A DNA stretch of 64,000 nucleotides, from the NCBI RefSeq assembly GCF_039928515.1, contig NZ_JBDSSZ010000150.1. One strand, given 5' to 3'. This DNA comes from Capsulimonas sp039928515 (GTDB lineage: Bacteria > Armatimonadota > Armatimonadia > Armatimonadales > Capsulimonadaceae). A program made the translations under genes and the position numbers. This document shows, one piece after another, positions 26,058 to 34,852 of this stretch (its first letter is position 1; each line of letters opens with the position of its first letter). The notes beneath the pieces were generated by a model. The model was given only the letters and a program-made list of their open reading frames with translations, made no database searches and had not been told where the DNA came from.

Positions 26058-27056
26058 ATGTCCCTTCGCCTTCCCCGCATCGATTGGTTTCTCACCGGCA
26101 TGGCCGCCGCTGTAGGCCTGGCTTACTTCTTCCCGAACCCCGGCGCGGCGGGCGGAAGCCTGCACCCGGAGTTGCTGACGAAACTGGGGATCGCTCTGAT
26201 TTTCTTTTTGAACGGAGTCTCGCTCTCATTCGCATCGATGAAATCGGGAATGCTGCAATGGAAACTGCATCTCGTGGTGCAGACGGCGACGTTTCTTCTG
26301 TTCCCTATTCTTGGACTGCTCGCGCTCTGGCTGATCGGTCCGCATATTGCGCCGGATCTGCGGCTGGGATTCTTCTATCTGTGCGCGCTGCCGTCCACGG
26401 TGTCGTCTTCGGTGGCGATGACGGCCGCAGCGCGCGGCAACGTGTCCGCGGCGGTATTCAACGCGACCCTTTCCAGCCTGCTCGGCGTGTTTCTGACCCC
26501 CATGTGGATCGCCCTGGTCATGAAAAGCGGCGGTCAGCCGATGCCGTTCGGCAAAGTGATCGTGGATCTTTTGGAGTGGCTCGTGCTGCCGCTCATCATC
26601 GGCCAGATCTCCCGCCCGCTGCTGGCGAACTGGGCGAAGGGGCACAAGAAGTTCATCAGCACGGTGGACCGCTGCACGATCCTTTTGCTGGTTTACACCT
26701 CGTTCTGCGACTCAATGAAAACTGGCGTCTGGTCCGGCCACGGTCTTGGCATCGTCGCTGGAACACTCGTGGGCGCTACAGCCCTGTTCTTCGTCGTCTT
26801 AGGCATCGTGAGCGCCGTCTGCGACGCCCTGGGCTTTTCATCCAAGGATCGCACGGCCGCAGTCTTCTGCGGCTCCAAGAAGACGCTCGCATCCGGAGTC
26901 CCAATGGCGCGCCTGATCTTCGGCGCCCACCCAGGCCTGAGCATGATCCTGCTGCCGATCATGATCTACCACCCATTGCAGCTCGTTATCTGCGGAGCGC
27001 TCGCCGGTAAATGGGCGAAGCGCGAAGCATTGCTGGAAGAAAAGGAAACAAAATGA
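26058..27056 (+). CDS. Bile-acid:sodium symporter family protein (SBF-like, YfeH type)
   Basis: 332 residues with about ten hydrophobic helices. Features such as LIFFLNGVSLSF, CALPSTVSSSVAMTAAARGN and GSKKTLASGVPMARLIF match the SBF-like branch (PF13593). These are secondary transporters of organic anions; the substrate here is unknown. It lies downstream of yeiH on the same strand and may share its transcript. Its stop overlaps the start of a possible very small lipoprotein gene. Confidence 0.87.
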   Translation: MSLRLPRIDWFLTGMAAAVGLAYFFPNPGAAGGSLHPELLTKLGIALIFFLNGVSLSFASMKSGMLQWKLHLVVQTATFLLFPILGLLALWLIGPHIAPDLRLGFFYLCALPSTVSSSVAMTAAARGNVSAAVFNATLSSLLGVFLTPMWIALVMKSGGQPMPFGKVIVDLLEWLVLPLIIGQISRPLLANWAKGHKKFISTVDRCTILLLVYTSFCDSMKTGVWSGHGLGIVAGTLVGATALFFVVLGIVSAVCDALGFSSKDRTAAVFCGSKKTLASGVPMARLIFGAHPGLSMILLPIMIYHPLQLVICGALAGKWAKREALLEEKETK

Positions 27057-27139
27057 AACTGAAGGCGTTCGCCCTGATGGTTTTTCGAGTGGTCATTCCA
27101 ATCGCGGCGTGCTTAGCGTTAGCAGGCTGCCCTTGCTAA
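27053..27139 (+). CDS. Possible 28-residue lipoprotein
   Basis: The frame begins MKLKAFALMVFRVVIPIAAC and continues LALAGCPC, ending in TAA. It has a basic start, a hydrophobic core and a perfect lipobox LAGC, so the mature product would be only Cys-Pro-Cys. The ATG overlaps the stop of the SBF gene (ATGA) and follows AAAGGAAAC, so it would be translated by coupling. Chance cannot be excluded, but the combination of ribosome site, overlap and lipobox is notable. No function can be given. Confidence 0.45.
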   Translation: MKLKAFALMVFRVVIPIAACLALAGCPC

Positions 27140-27308
27140 CACAAGACATCTAAAGCAACATTCGCAATTCAGAGAGGTTTATGGCTTTTGCCGCCGAGAC
27201 ATTGTTGGGCTTAGGCCCCTTCCCCATCTGCGAGCAGAGTGTGTGCGCAACTCATCGGGTTCCCCAGAATTGGGGCGGAGGGGCCAAAACCAACAGCTCT
27301 CCTGACAC

Positions 27309-27341
27309 AAAAAAAGAGCCCCGCCGGAATATCCGGCGGGA
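27309..27341 (-). terminator. Intrinsic terminator of the large repeat-protein gene
   Basis: CCCGCCGGA (27320-27328) pairs with TCCGGCGGG (27332-27340). On the minus strand the stem is followed by CTCTTTTTTT, a textbook U-tract. It lies 25 bases after the stop of the minus-strand gene. Confidence 0.85.
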
Positions 27342-27364
27342 CTTTTGTACGTCAGGGCTGCGCG

Positions 27365-30300
27365 TTATTTGCGTTTCAGGATGTTGGATACTGAACCGGA
27401 GTTGGTAGGAAGCGATATTGTCGTAGCCTTGTAGACCTTGATCCAATATCCCTGCCACGGCTCCAGTGTTCCGCCCGCCGTGATCGGCGTATAGGCGGCG
27501 CCATCATATCCGTAGATGGTGCTGTCTACGATATGACGGTCTGGAGCGCTCGCCTGTGCGAAGGTCAGATCCTGTTCATCCGCAGTGCTGAATGTCAGGT
27601 CCGAGACGTTGATCGCGGTCACGCTCGGTACGCCGATCTGGTTCCAGAACGGCTGGAGCGCAACGTGGATCACCGGAGTAGTCGGAGCCGGTCCGGCGAA
27701 GTAGACGCTCGTCGTACCGGTCAGTTTTGTCCAGTAGCCTAATCCGAGGTGGAGAGTATCCGCCGGCGCGGTCGGGCTGACCGCATAGTTCAGGCTGCCC
27801 GGCTGCCAGATGGCGAGCGGAGCGGCTCCTTCCGACTTGCCCACACCCAGGATGTTGTTCAGAGACGTGCCGCTGTAATCGTACGGCGCCGAGATCATTT
27901 GCGTACCAGCCGCAAACGTCTTGATCGGATCGAACGACATATCGGCGCGCGTGAAGCCCGCAGATGTGACGGTCACCGTCTTGGGAGCGCTGGGGTTCAG
28001 GTATCCCGTCTTCTCCACACTGACCGTGTAGGTACCCGGCGGTACGCTGCGCTGGAAGTTGACGCTGCCGTTTGCTCCCGCAACCGCCGTGGCGCCCGTG
28101 GTAATGGTGATCGCCGGCAGGCCGTCATCAGGCGTCAGAGTGATCGTAGCGCCGCCCACCACCAATGTCGTCGCGGGAATGCCTCCGAAGGTCACGAGAC
28201 CGCCGATGTTTCCATTCGGCGTCGGAGTCATTTGGAAGTCCTGGGTCGTATTTCCACTGTCCGCCAGGTAGACGGAGTTCAGAGTGATCGTGGCGTACTT
28301 GGGAGCATGCACCGCCGTGATCTTATACTTACCGAACTTCATCGCTCCAGAGGTGTACTTGCCAAGAGCATCGCTCGTAGCCGTCACCGGAGTTCGATCG
28401 CTTCCTTGCAGGGGCGTGAACGTGAGAGTGACGTTGGGCAGCGGCTTGCCGGTCGCCGCGTCCGTAACCGTTCCCACGAACGTTCCCGGCGGCGGCTGCA
28501 GCGTGAAGTTCTGGGTGATCTTCGCTCCGTTTGTCACCAATACCGTCGCTGAAGCGGAGAACACGCCGCTCTTCGACGCCGCTCCCGTGTAGCTCAGACC
28601 GGGATCGGTCGCCGAGCGGACATTCGCGATCGTGTACTTACCGCTGGCGTCTGTAGTCGCGAGCAGCACTGCGCCTGCCCCAGAGGCGAACCGTACGGTC
28701 GCGCCTGGCACCGGGACTCCGTCGGGGCTTGTTACGGCTCCGCTCAGAACACCAAGCTCCGTGGTGCTCATCTGGAAGTCCTTGGTCACAACGGCGTCCT
28801 GCGGAAGCGCGATGACGACCTTCTGCGGCTGATAGTTCGGCGCGAAGGCCAGCGTGATGGTGTAGGTATCCGCGAACATCGGCCCGGTGTAGTAATGACC
28901 GTTGGCGTCGGTGCGTAGAGACTTCACCGGCTTGCCCGCAGTCCGGGGCGTGAACGTAATGTTCACGCCTTGCAGTTTGGCGCCGGTGGCGGCGTCAGTG
29001 ACGTTCCCAATGAACGATCCGGCCGCCTCGGGCAGCTGGAAGTCCTGCGCAGTTGCGCCGCCGTCCATGACGATCACGGTTGCGGTGGGGCTCACTCGGG
29101 TACCGCTTTGAGCGGATCCGTTGTAAGCCTTGCCGGGAGCAACCGCACTTTGCACGCTGGAGACCGAGTACTGTCCGGACGAGTTCGTCGTCGTTGTGAC
29201 CGTCAGTCCGCCGGAGACGGGCTTGAAGGTCACGGTCGCGAACGGTACGACCACTCCGCGGCTGTCAGTGACGGTTCCGGCAATACGTCCGCCTCGCGTC
29301 ATGTTCAGCGCAATGTCCTTGGTCACGGTCACATCCTGCGGAAGAACCAGATCCAAGAATGTCTGCTGCTGATAGCTCGGCGGGAACGTCACCTTGAGAT
29401 TATAAGTCTCAGCGTGAATGCCGCCGGTCGTATACTGTCCATTCGCGTTCGTCGCGACGATCCGAGGAGTTCCGCCAGCCTTCGGAGTGAAGGTCAACGT
29501 CGCACCGGCCAGCTTGGCGCCGGTGGCGGCGTCGGTCACGGTTCCGGAGAAGACGCCGGGCGCTTCCGGAAGCTGGAAGTTCTGTGTGACCGTCGAAACG
29601 CTCGTGAACAGGACGCGAACCTGCGCGGTCTTCCGCGAGCCCTTAGCCGCCGTAGCGTAGTAGGCCTTGCCGGGCTCCGTCGCGGCGGGCACGTTGTTGA
29701 TGACGTACCGTCCGAGGTAGTCAGTCGTCGCGGTCAGCGCGGGCGTGGCCGGCGTCAGCGCCACAGTGGCGCCTTCGACGGGAACGCCGCGGCTATCCGT
29801 AACAACGCCCACCATGCGTCCCGGCTTGACGGGAACCAGAGCGATATTGACCGTGAGGGTCTGCGCAAATCCAACAACCTTGCCCGGGAGCAACTGGGTG
29901 ACATAGTCCGGAGACTTCGTCGCCGTCATGTCGTAGGTCGCCGGTGGGAGCAGGCCGGTGGTGTAAACGCCCTGCGCGTTTGTCGTCAGTGTGATCGGCG
30001 TCGCCAGACCGGCCGACGTGATCGTGATCGTAGCGCCGGGCAGCGGGAGGTGTGTCACGAAATCCGTGACAGTTCCCGTGATCCGTCCTGGGGGCGGCAG
30101 AAGGACGAAGTCCGTTGTCGTCGCCTGACCACTCACGACGATCAGATTTTTCGTATCCGACTTGAAGGTGAACGGAGACACGATCTTCGATGCGAACCCG
30201 GTGTAAGCAAGACCCACGCCCGGAGCGCTGGGAACGTTCTGCACCGAGTAGAAGCCGGTATTGTTGGTCTGTGTGGTGACGATCGTGCCGTCCGGCGCCG

Positions 30301-33300
30301 TGAACGTCAGAGTAGCGTTGTTCGCGGGCGTTCCATCCAGGTTCGTCACATGACCGTTCAGGCTTCCGTCCGCTTCTTTCTGAAGGTTCAGATCGACAGG
30401 GAAGGTATCCAGCGCGGTCACATAATCGGCAGTGAATGATACGGCGTGCGATTGGTTCTTGTAAGCATGAACAATGTAGGCGCCAGGCTCGACGCCATTG
30501 ATCGTATACTTACCGACACCGTTCGTCAGGGCGCTGTACACGGTGCGGCCCGGCGGCAGGTTCGGAATTGGGTTGCCATCCGCGGAGGTCAGATAGACCG
30601 TCGCGCCGCTTACCGTTCCGCCGCCATTCGCGGCGTCCCGAATCGTTCCGCTGAACGAGGCGGTGCGCAGGTACGTGACGATGTTATGCATCAATTTCGG
30701 GCGGAGGTTGTAAGGGAAGTAGTAGGTCACGCCGTTAAAAGTGCGTGTGTAATACTCGGTCCCAACGCCCTCCAGACCAAACGATGCGAAGATCGTCTTG
30801 CTGCCCGCAGCAGGATCGACGCCGTACTGAAGTCCGCCGCCGCCCGAAGGATAGGTGACATCCTGCTGGAATCCGCCGAGCGGAGTAACCACGTCAATCG
30901 ACCCCAGGAACTGCAGTCCTGTGGACGGCCCAATCTGCGCGGGGAAGGGACCGAATTGTCCCAAGGAGGCATCGGTCCGCCAATCTGGGCTGGGGACATT
31001 GTTCCCGAGAATATCCCCAGCCAGCTTCATCGGCATCGACGCCGGCGCCTCCCACAGAGTGATGCCTCCTCCGTCCTGGAAGACACGATACGGCATAACA
31101 TTGACGTTGCCGAAGAAGTTGAAGTGCGGATCGAACGTGATGCGGCTGGTGTTCGCGGTGCTCTGCACGAAGGCTTGGATGTCAGACCGCGATCCGACAT
31201 AGTCCGCGCCAAGAACACTCGACAGGAAGCTTGAGCCCTGCGTGCCATCGGCGGTAAGCGCCGAAGCGATGTGGCCGCCGCTCAGGAAGAGACGTCCGCC
31301 TTCCGCAATATAGTTGGTCAATTGCGTCTGCGTTTCAGGGCTCGCAATCGATCCGGCTCCAACGAAGAGCTGCCCGGCGTAAGGCGCCGTCCAAATTACG
31401 CACCGTTTCGCGACAGGAATATCGCCCGCCGGATTCACGAGGTTTCCGTCGGAGACGTCCGGCTGGGTTTCCTTCTTGGCGGCGTACGCGAGCAGGATAT
31501 CATCCCGCACAGGGCCGCGGCTCAAGATGCGCCACAGATTGTACTGGTGCTTGTTGGCCAGCGCGCCGCCGCCAATGGCGTTATTGCCAAGCGCGTTGAC
31601 GACGGTGGGGAGCTCGCCATGCGGTCCGCCAAGCGGAACGGTAATCGGCGCAACATATCCCAGATCGGAAGGCGGCGGCACTGTGTACGTGATGTCCGTA
31701 TCCGTTCCAGTCGTGCCGACAGTTCCTGTAATGCGAATGAAGTAGGTGCGGCCGATGATCGGATCCAAATCCACATTGTTGTTCTGGAAAGTGAACAGGC
31801 GAGTATTTCCACCGACAATCGTATCGACTAAGTTGCCGGCGCCGACAGACGTTCCCACGCGCACTCGGTAGCTATCGGATGGAGGCGTGGTTCCGGCCCA
31901 GATAATATCCAAGCTCGGCGTGCGAGAATTTCCAATATAACGCGGGAAGACCCCAACTCCCGTGGGTCCCGCGCCAGTTCCATCCTGAAGCGTCCCCGGC
32001 CGGCCTGGGTAGCCGATCATCTTATCTTCAATATGAACGGCGTTCGGAAGCAACGCAGGATCGACTTCCGTGTAGTAAGACTCAGAGCCGTAGAACGTCG
32101 GACGCAGGTTCTGAGCGCCGTTGGATCCAAAGGTTGAGCCGATAAATTTCTGGCCCAGACCATTGTCGTTGACGATCAGGATGCTCTTGTCGCCCGTGAA
32201 TGTCTGCGTGGTGAAGCCCCAAACGTTGTCGAAGATACGCCAGTTCTGGGACTTATCGTAAGCGATCACGTCCAGATAGTAGTCACTGGCCGAAGTCGGC
32301 GTCTTCCAAGTGGCGGAGTAAAGCGCTCCGCCTTTGGTGTCCTGCAGCGCAGAGGATGTCACTCGGGCCAACCGGAGCCATTCCGGCCGTGCGATAGGGG
32401 CGCTATGAGTCCCCCGATCGTCAACGCCAGCGAGGAAGAATGGCGCGCCATAGTCAGTCAAGGGATCTGTATCAGTCTTCGTAGGCGTCGCGAACTGTGC
32501 ATTGACGAACTCGCACTCGAATTCCTGTCCCCAAGTCTTGAACAGATTGGGATTGTCACCCGGCGCGCTCGGTCGATTGGGAGAACCCGCGATCACAGGC
32601 TGAGGATTTGTGCCGCCGCCGGTCTGACCAACGCCCAGATAGACCGTATCGTGAAGCCATCCGCCAATCGCGCCGCGAATGGGCCAGAAACGTCCCAACA
32701 GGAACGTCGGATCCGTGATCGCCAGGTTGTGGAGCGCATCCTCTTCGGAACCGCTGTCGGCAAGCGGGAATGTCGTATCGTGCGTGAAGACCTTGTGCTC
32801 CAGGTTCTGGCTGTCCTGAGCTTTGCTGTCTGGATCCTTGATCTGAATGTAGACGTTGTTTGGATCGACACCCGCCTCGCGGCTGCTCAGGCGAACCGTG
32901 AAGGTCACGTCCGTTCCGGGAGTGATGCTGCGGGTGGCGGAACCCGAAAGGTTACCGGGGGCCGTTTGGACGAACGCGTTGCCAGCATTGACGTGCACGA
33001 TTTCCGTATTGGTGTCGTTGAAGCGCAGCAGGACCGGAGGGTTGATATTCTCAACCTCGGATTCCAGGATGCCCGTGTAGTTGGCGCCGACGTAGAATGT
33101 GCCCGGCAGCACCGACTGTGCGGTTTCCAGGGGAGTTCCATTGGACGGATTATTGTAGGTTACGGAACGATCCGAGGCGTAAGCGATGGACAGGTGCTTC
33201 TGCTGAGGCGACCATGTCGGGTAAGTGTTGTTGCGGTTTGCCGAATCATCCGTGTTAAGCTGAGTCGCCGAGCCATTCTCCTTGGAGATGGCCAAGCCGT

Positions 33301-34537
33301 TTTCCGCCTGATAGAAGAAAATATCGTAGTGCGTGCCGGCCGCATTCAGATTGACAACCTTGTGATGGTATGCCAGGCTGCCTGCGCGTGTGGATCCATT
33401 GAACGCCCATGCCGCGCCGCCCGACGTTCCGTCGGTGGTCAGCGCGCCGTTGCCGATGTTGGCGGGAACGAGACCGTCCGATGTGAGCGCGAACAGGTTC
33501 GTGACCGAAAGGGCGTTGACGCCGGTCGCGACAGCGGGAGTAGTCTCCTGAGCGGGAATATTCGGGTTCGGATTGACGCCGAAGCCGGTATTCTGGAAGC
33601 CGGAGGCGTTACTGGTGTAAACGAGGAACCTTCCGTCGGGCGACCACGCCACATCGGCCTCGTCATCCACGCCGCTTGTCAGGCGTCCGGGCGGATTGTC
33701 GCCCTGGGAGCCGAAGGGCTGGTAGCCGCCGGATTGAACATAGAGCAAGTAAACGTGCGTATGCCCCTGCGATGCGCCGACCGTGGTCATCGCGGTGAAG
33801 GCGAGACGATCTTCGCTCGGCGACCAAGCTGGACGGCCGACGCCGTTGAGTCCCGTGTTGATGTCGGGGCGGATCGTCAGCGATGTCAGGTTATTGACCG
33901 ACACCGGAGCCGCATTAGGATTGAACGGAATGTAGAACAGGTTCTGCGTCGTCGGCGATTTCGCGTTGGAGGTGAAGGCGAGAAGACTGGTCGACGGGCT
34001 TAGCACCGGATAGAACTCGTTGCCGGTGCCGGAAGTCAACTGGGTGGGCGCGCCGCCGTCCGAGGAGACAGCCCAGAGGTGAGATCGGTTCGCCGGATCA
34101 CCGGCGACGGTGCTGGGGCGGGTCGATGCAAAGACGATGTAGCTTTCGTCGCTGCTCCAGTTAGGAAATCGGTTCGCGTAATTCAACGGATCGCCTTGCA
34201 CCGTGAAACTCGGGGCGGGGGCGAAAACATCGAATGTCTGAACCGGCTCCGGAAGGGAGACCGTTGTGGGGCCTACAGCCGGATTGACCGTTTGGCTTCC
34301 CGCCGCAAGCAGCGACGCAGGAGCAAGATAGCGGCTTGGGGTAATCGCCTTGCCGGACTTGGCGCCCAGGGCCGCGTTGAGCGCGAGCGCATTCGCGGTG
34401 TTGCCGCGCTGTGCGATCGACGCCTGAGGCGACAGCGCCGCCAAAATGCCCGTAAAGATCAAAGCAAGAAAGATTGAGCAGAGCGTCGCAATGCGCAGGT
34501 GACGGAAACGAGCGTTCAACGGTAACCTCCGTAGCAT
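27365..34537 (-). CDS. Giant secreted protein: TolB/PD40 propeller plus ten carboxypeptidase-regulatory-like repeats
   Basis: About 2,390 residues. A basic start and hydrophobic segment (CSIFLALIFTGILAA) give a signal peptide. Residues about 115-470 contain PD40/TolB propeller blades (FPNWSSDESYIVFAS, AWSPSEDRLAFTA, VAWSPDGRFLVYTSN, TYPTWSPQQKHLSIA). A middle part holds a segment like the glutamine-amidotransferase/ThuA fold (YIAEGGRLFLSGGHIA, about 1040-1310). From about 1300 to 2205 there are ten ~90-residue beta-sandwich repeats of the carboxypeptidase regulatory type (GTVTDAATGAKL...). A final ~185-residue domain starts at ISAPYDYSG. Met at 34537 was chosen because GGGAG precedes it and the signal peptide follows. 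Probably a surface or matrix protein; no catalytic domain was recognised. Confidence 0.85.
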   Translation of the reverse strand: MLRRLPLNARFRHLRIATLCSIFLALIFTGILAALSPQASIAQRGNTANALALNAALGAKSGKAITPSRYLAPASLLAAGSQTVNPAVGPTTVSLPEPVQTFDVFAPAPSFTVQGDPLNYANRFPNWSSDESYIVFASTRPSTVAGDPANRSHLWAVSSDGGAPTQLTSGTGNEFYPVLSPSTSLLAFTSNAKSPTTQNLFYIPFNPNAAPVSVNNLTSLTIRPDINTGLNGVGRPAWSPSEDRLAFTAMTTVGASQGHTHVYLLYVQSGGYQPFGSQGDNPPGRLTSGVDDEADVAWSPDGRFLVYTSNASGFQNTGFGVNPNPNIPAQETTPAVATGVNALSVTNLFALTSDGLVPANIGNGALTTDGTSGGAAWAFNGSTRAGSLAYHHKVVNLNAAGTHYDIFFYQAENGLAISKENGSATQLNTDDSANRNNTYPTWSPQQKHLSIAYASDRSVTYNNPSNGTPLETAQSVLPGTFYVGANYTGILESEVENINPPVLLRFNDTNTEIVHVNAGNAFVQTAPGNLSGSATRSITPGTDVTFTVRLSSREAGVDPNNVYIQIKDPDSKAQDSQNLEHKVFTHDTTFPLADSGSEEDALHNLAITDPTFLLGRFWPIRGAIGGWLHDTVYLGVGQTGGGTNPQPVIAGSPNRPSAPGDNPNLFKTWGQEFECEFVNAQFATPTKTDTDPLTDYGAPFFLAGVDDRGTHSAPIARPEWLRLARVTSSALQDTKGGALYSATWKTPTSASDYYLDVIAYDKSQNWRIFDNVWGFTTQTFTGDKSILIVNDNGLGQKFIGSTFGSNGAQNLRPTFYGSESYYTEVDPALLPNAVHIEDKMIGYPGRPGTLQDGTGAGPTGVGVFPRYIGNSRTPSLDIIWAGTTPPSDSYRVRVGTSVGAGNLVDTIVGGNTRLFTFQNNNVDLDPIIGRTYFIRITGTVGTTGTDTDITYTVPPPSDLGYVAPITVPLGGPHGELPTVVNALGNNAIGGGALANKHQYNLWRILSRGPVRDDILLAYAAKKETQPDVSDGNLVNPAGDIPVAKRCVIWTAPYAGQLFVGAGSIASPETQTQLTNYIAEGGRLFLSGGHIASALTADGTQGSSFLSSVLGADYVGSRSDIQAFVQSTANTSRITFDPHFNFFGNVNVMPYRVFQDGGGITLWEAPASMPMKLAGDILGNNVPSPDWRTDASLGQFGPFPAQIGPSTGLQFLGSIDVVTPLGGFQQDVTYPSGGGGLQYGVDPAAGSKTIFASFGLEGVGTEYYTRTFNGVTYYFPYNLRPKLMHNIVTYLRTASFSGTIRDAANGGGTVSGATVYLTSADGNPIPNLPPGRTVYSALTNGVGKYTINGVEPGAYIVHAYKNQSHAVSFTADYVTALDTFPVDLNLQKEADGSLNGHVTNLDGTPANNATLTFTAPDGTIVTTQTNNTGFYSVQNVPSAPGVGLAYTGFASKIVSPFTFKSDTKNLIVVSGQATTTDFVLLPPPGRITGTVTDFVTHLPLPGATITITSAGLATPITLTTNAQGVYTTGLLPPATYDMTATKSPDYVTQLLPGKVVGFAQTLTVNIALVPVKPGRMVGVVTDSRGVPVEGATVALTPATPALTATTDYLGRYVINNVPAATEPGKAYYATAAKGSRKTAQVRVLFTSVSTVTQNFQLPEAPGVFSGTVTDAATGAKLAGATLTFTPKAGGTPRIVATNANGQYTTGGIHAETYNLKVTFPPSYQQQTFLDLVLPQDVTVTKDIALNMTRGGRIAGTVTDSRGVVVPFATVTFKPVSGGLTVTTTTNSSGQYSVSSVQSAVAPGKAYNGSAQSGTRVSPTATVIVMDGGATAQDFQLPEAAGSFIGNVTDAATGAKLQGVNITFTPRTAGKPVKSLRTDANGHYYTGPMFADTYTITLAFAPNYQPQKVVIALPQDAVVTKDFQMSTTELGVLSGAVTSPDGVPVPGATVRFASGAGAVLLATTDASGKYTIANVRSATDPGLSYTGAASKSGVFSASATVLVTNGAKITQNFTLQPPPGTFVGTVTDAATGKPLPNVTLTFTPLQGSDRTPVTATSDALGKYTSGAMKFGKYKITAVHAPKYATITLNSVYLADSGNTTQDFQMTPTPNGNIGGLVTFGGIPATTLVVGGATITLTPDDGLPAITITTGATAVAGANGSVNFQRSVPPGTYTVSVEKTGYLNPSAPKTVTVTSAGFTRADMSFDPIKTFAAGTQMISAPYDYSGTSLNNILGVGKSEGAAPLAIWQPGSLNYAVSPTAPADTLHLGLGYWTKLTGTTSVYFAGPAPTTPVIHVALQPFWNQIGVPSVTAINVSDLTFSTADEQDLTFAQASAPDRHIVDSTIYGYDGAAYTPITAGGTLEPWQGYWIKVYKATTISLPTNSGSVSNILKRK

Positions 34538-34852
34538 CAGGCGCTCCCGCGCGTCGGCATTCGACAATGGAAGACGCGGCGGGAGAGCAGGTAGAACTTT
34601 GTGTAAACGTACGATCAGAGAAACTGAAATGGGAGGCTCAGCAATGGAAGGCAATTCAGCCGCGAAACGCCGGAAGCATTTGTGCAAACTATCATGACTT
34701 TTTCATTAAAGAGCACCCGGCCTCGTAATTATATCACAATGCCCCTTCGGGCGCAATGGCTTAAAACAAACATTTCGCGACTCGGGAACTTTTTTTATAA
34801 TTATATTCTTGGAGGCCGAAGCGCAGTGTTTTGGTTCATGAAGATTCGCGGC
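34538..34852. other. AT-rich intergenic region
   Basis: No gene is seen in these 315 bases. On the minus strand TATAAT at 34728-34733 with a weak TTGCGC 17 bases upstream may drive the large repeat-protein gene. A TATAATTATA palindrome lies at 34796-34805. Confidence 0.35.

Noticed and set aside
28970..30439. A 489-codon open frame on the plus strand, antisense to the repeat protein
   Set aside because: It is Arg-rich, low in hydrophobic order and shows no domain; the opposite strand has clear signal peptide, propeller and repeat domains. It is a GC-driven shadow.
27940..30650. Regular repeats suggestive of a CRISPR or tandem DNA array
   Set aside because: The periodicity (~270 bp) and sequence divergence come from coding for beta-sandwich repeats, not from short identical repeats with spacers.
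32405..34003. A 532-codon plus-strand open frame
   Set aside because: Same reason: antisense to the PD40/propeller part, no ribosome site, no recognisable domain.
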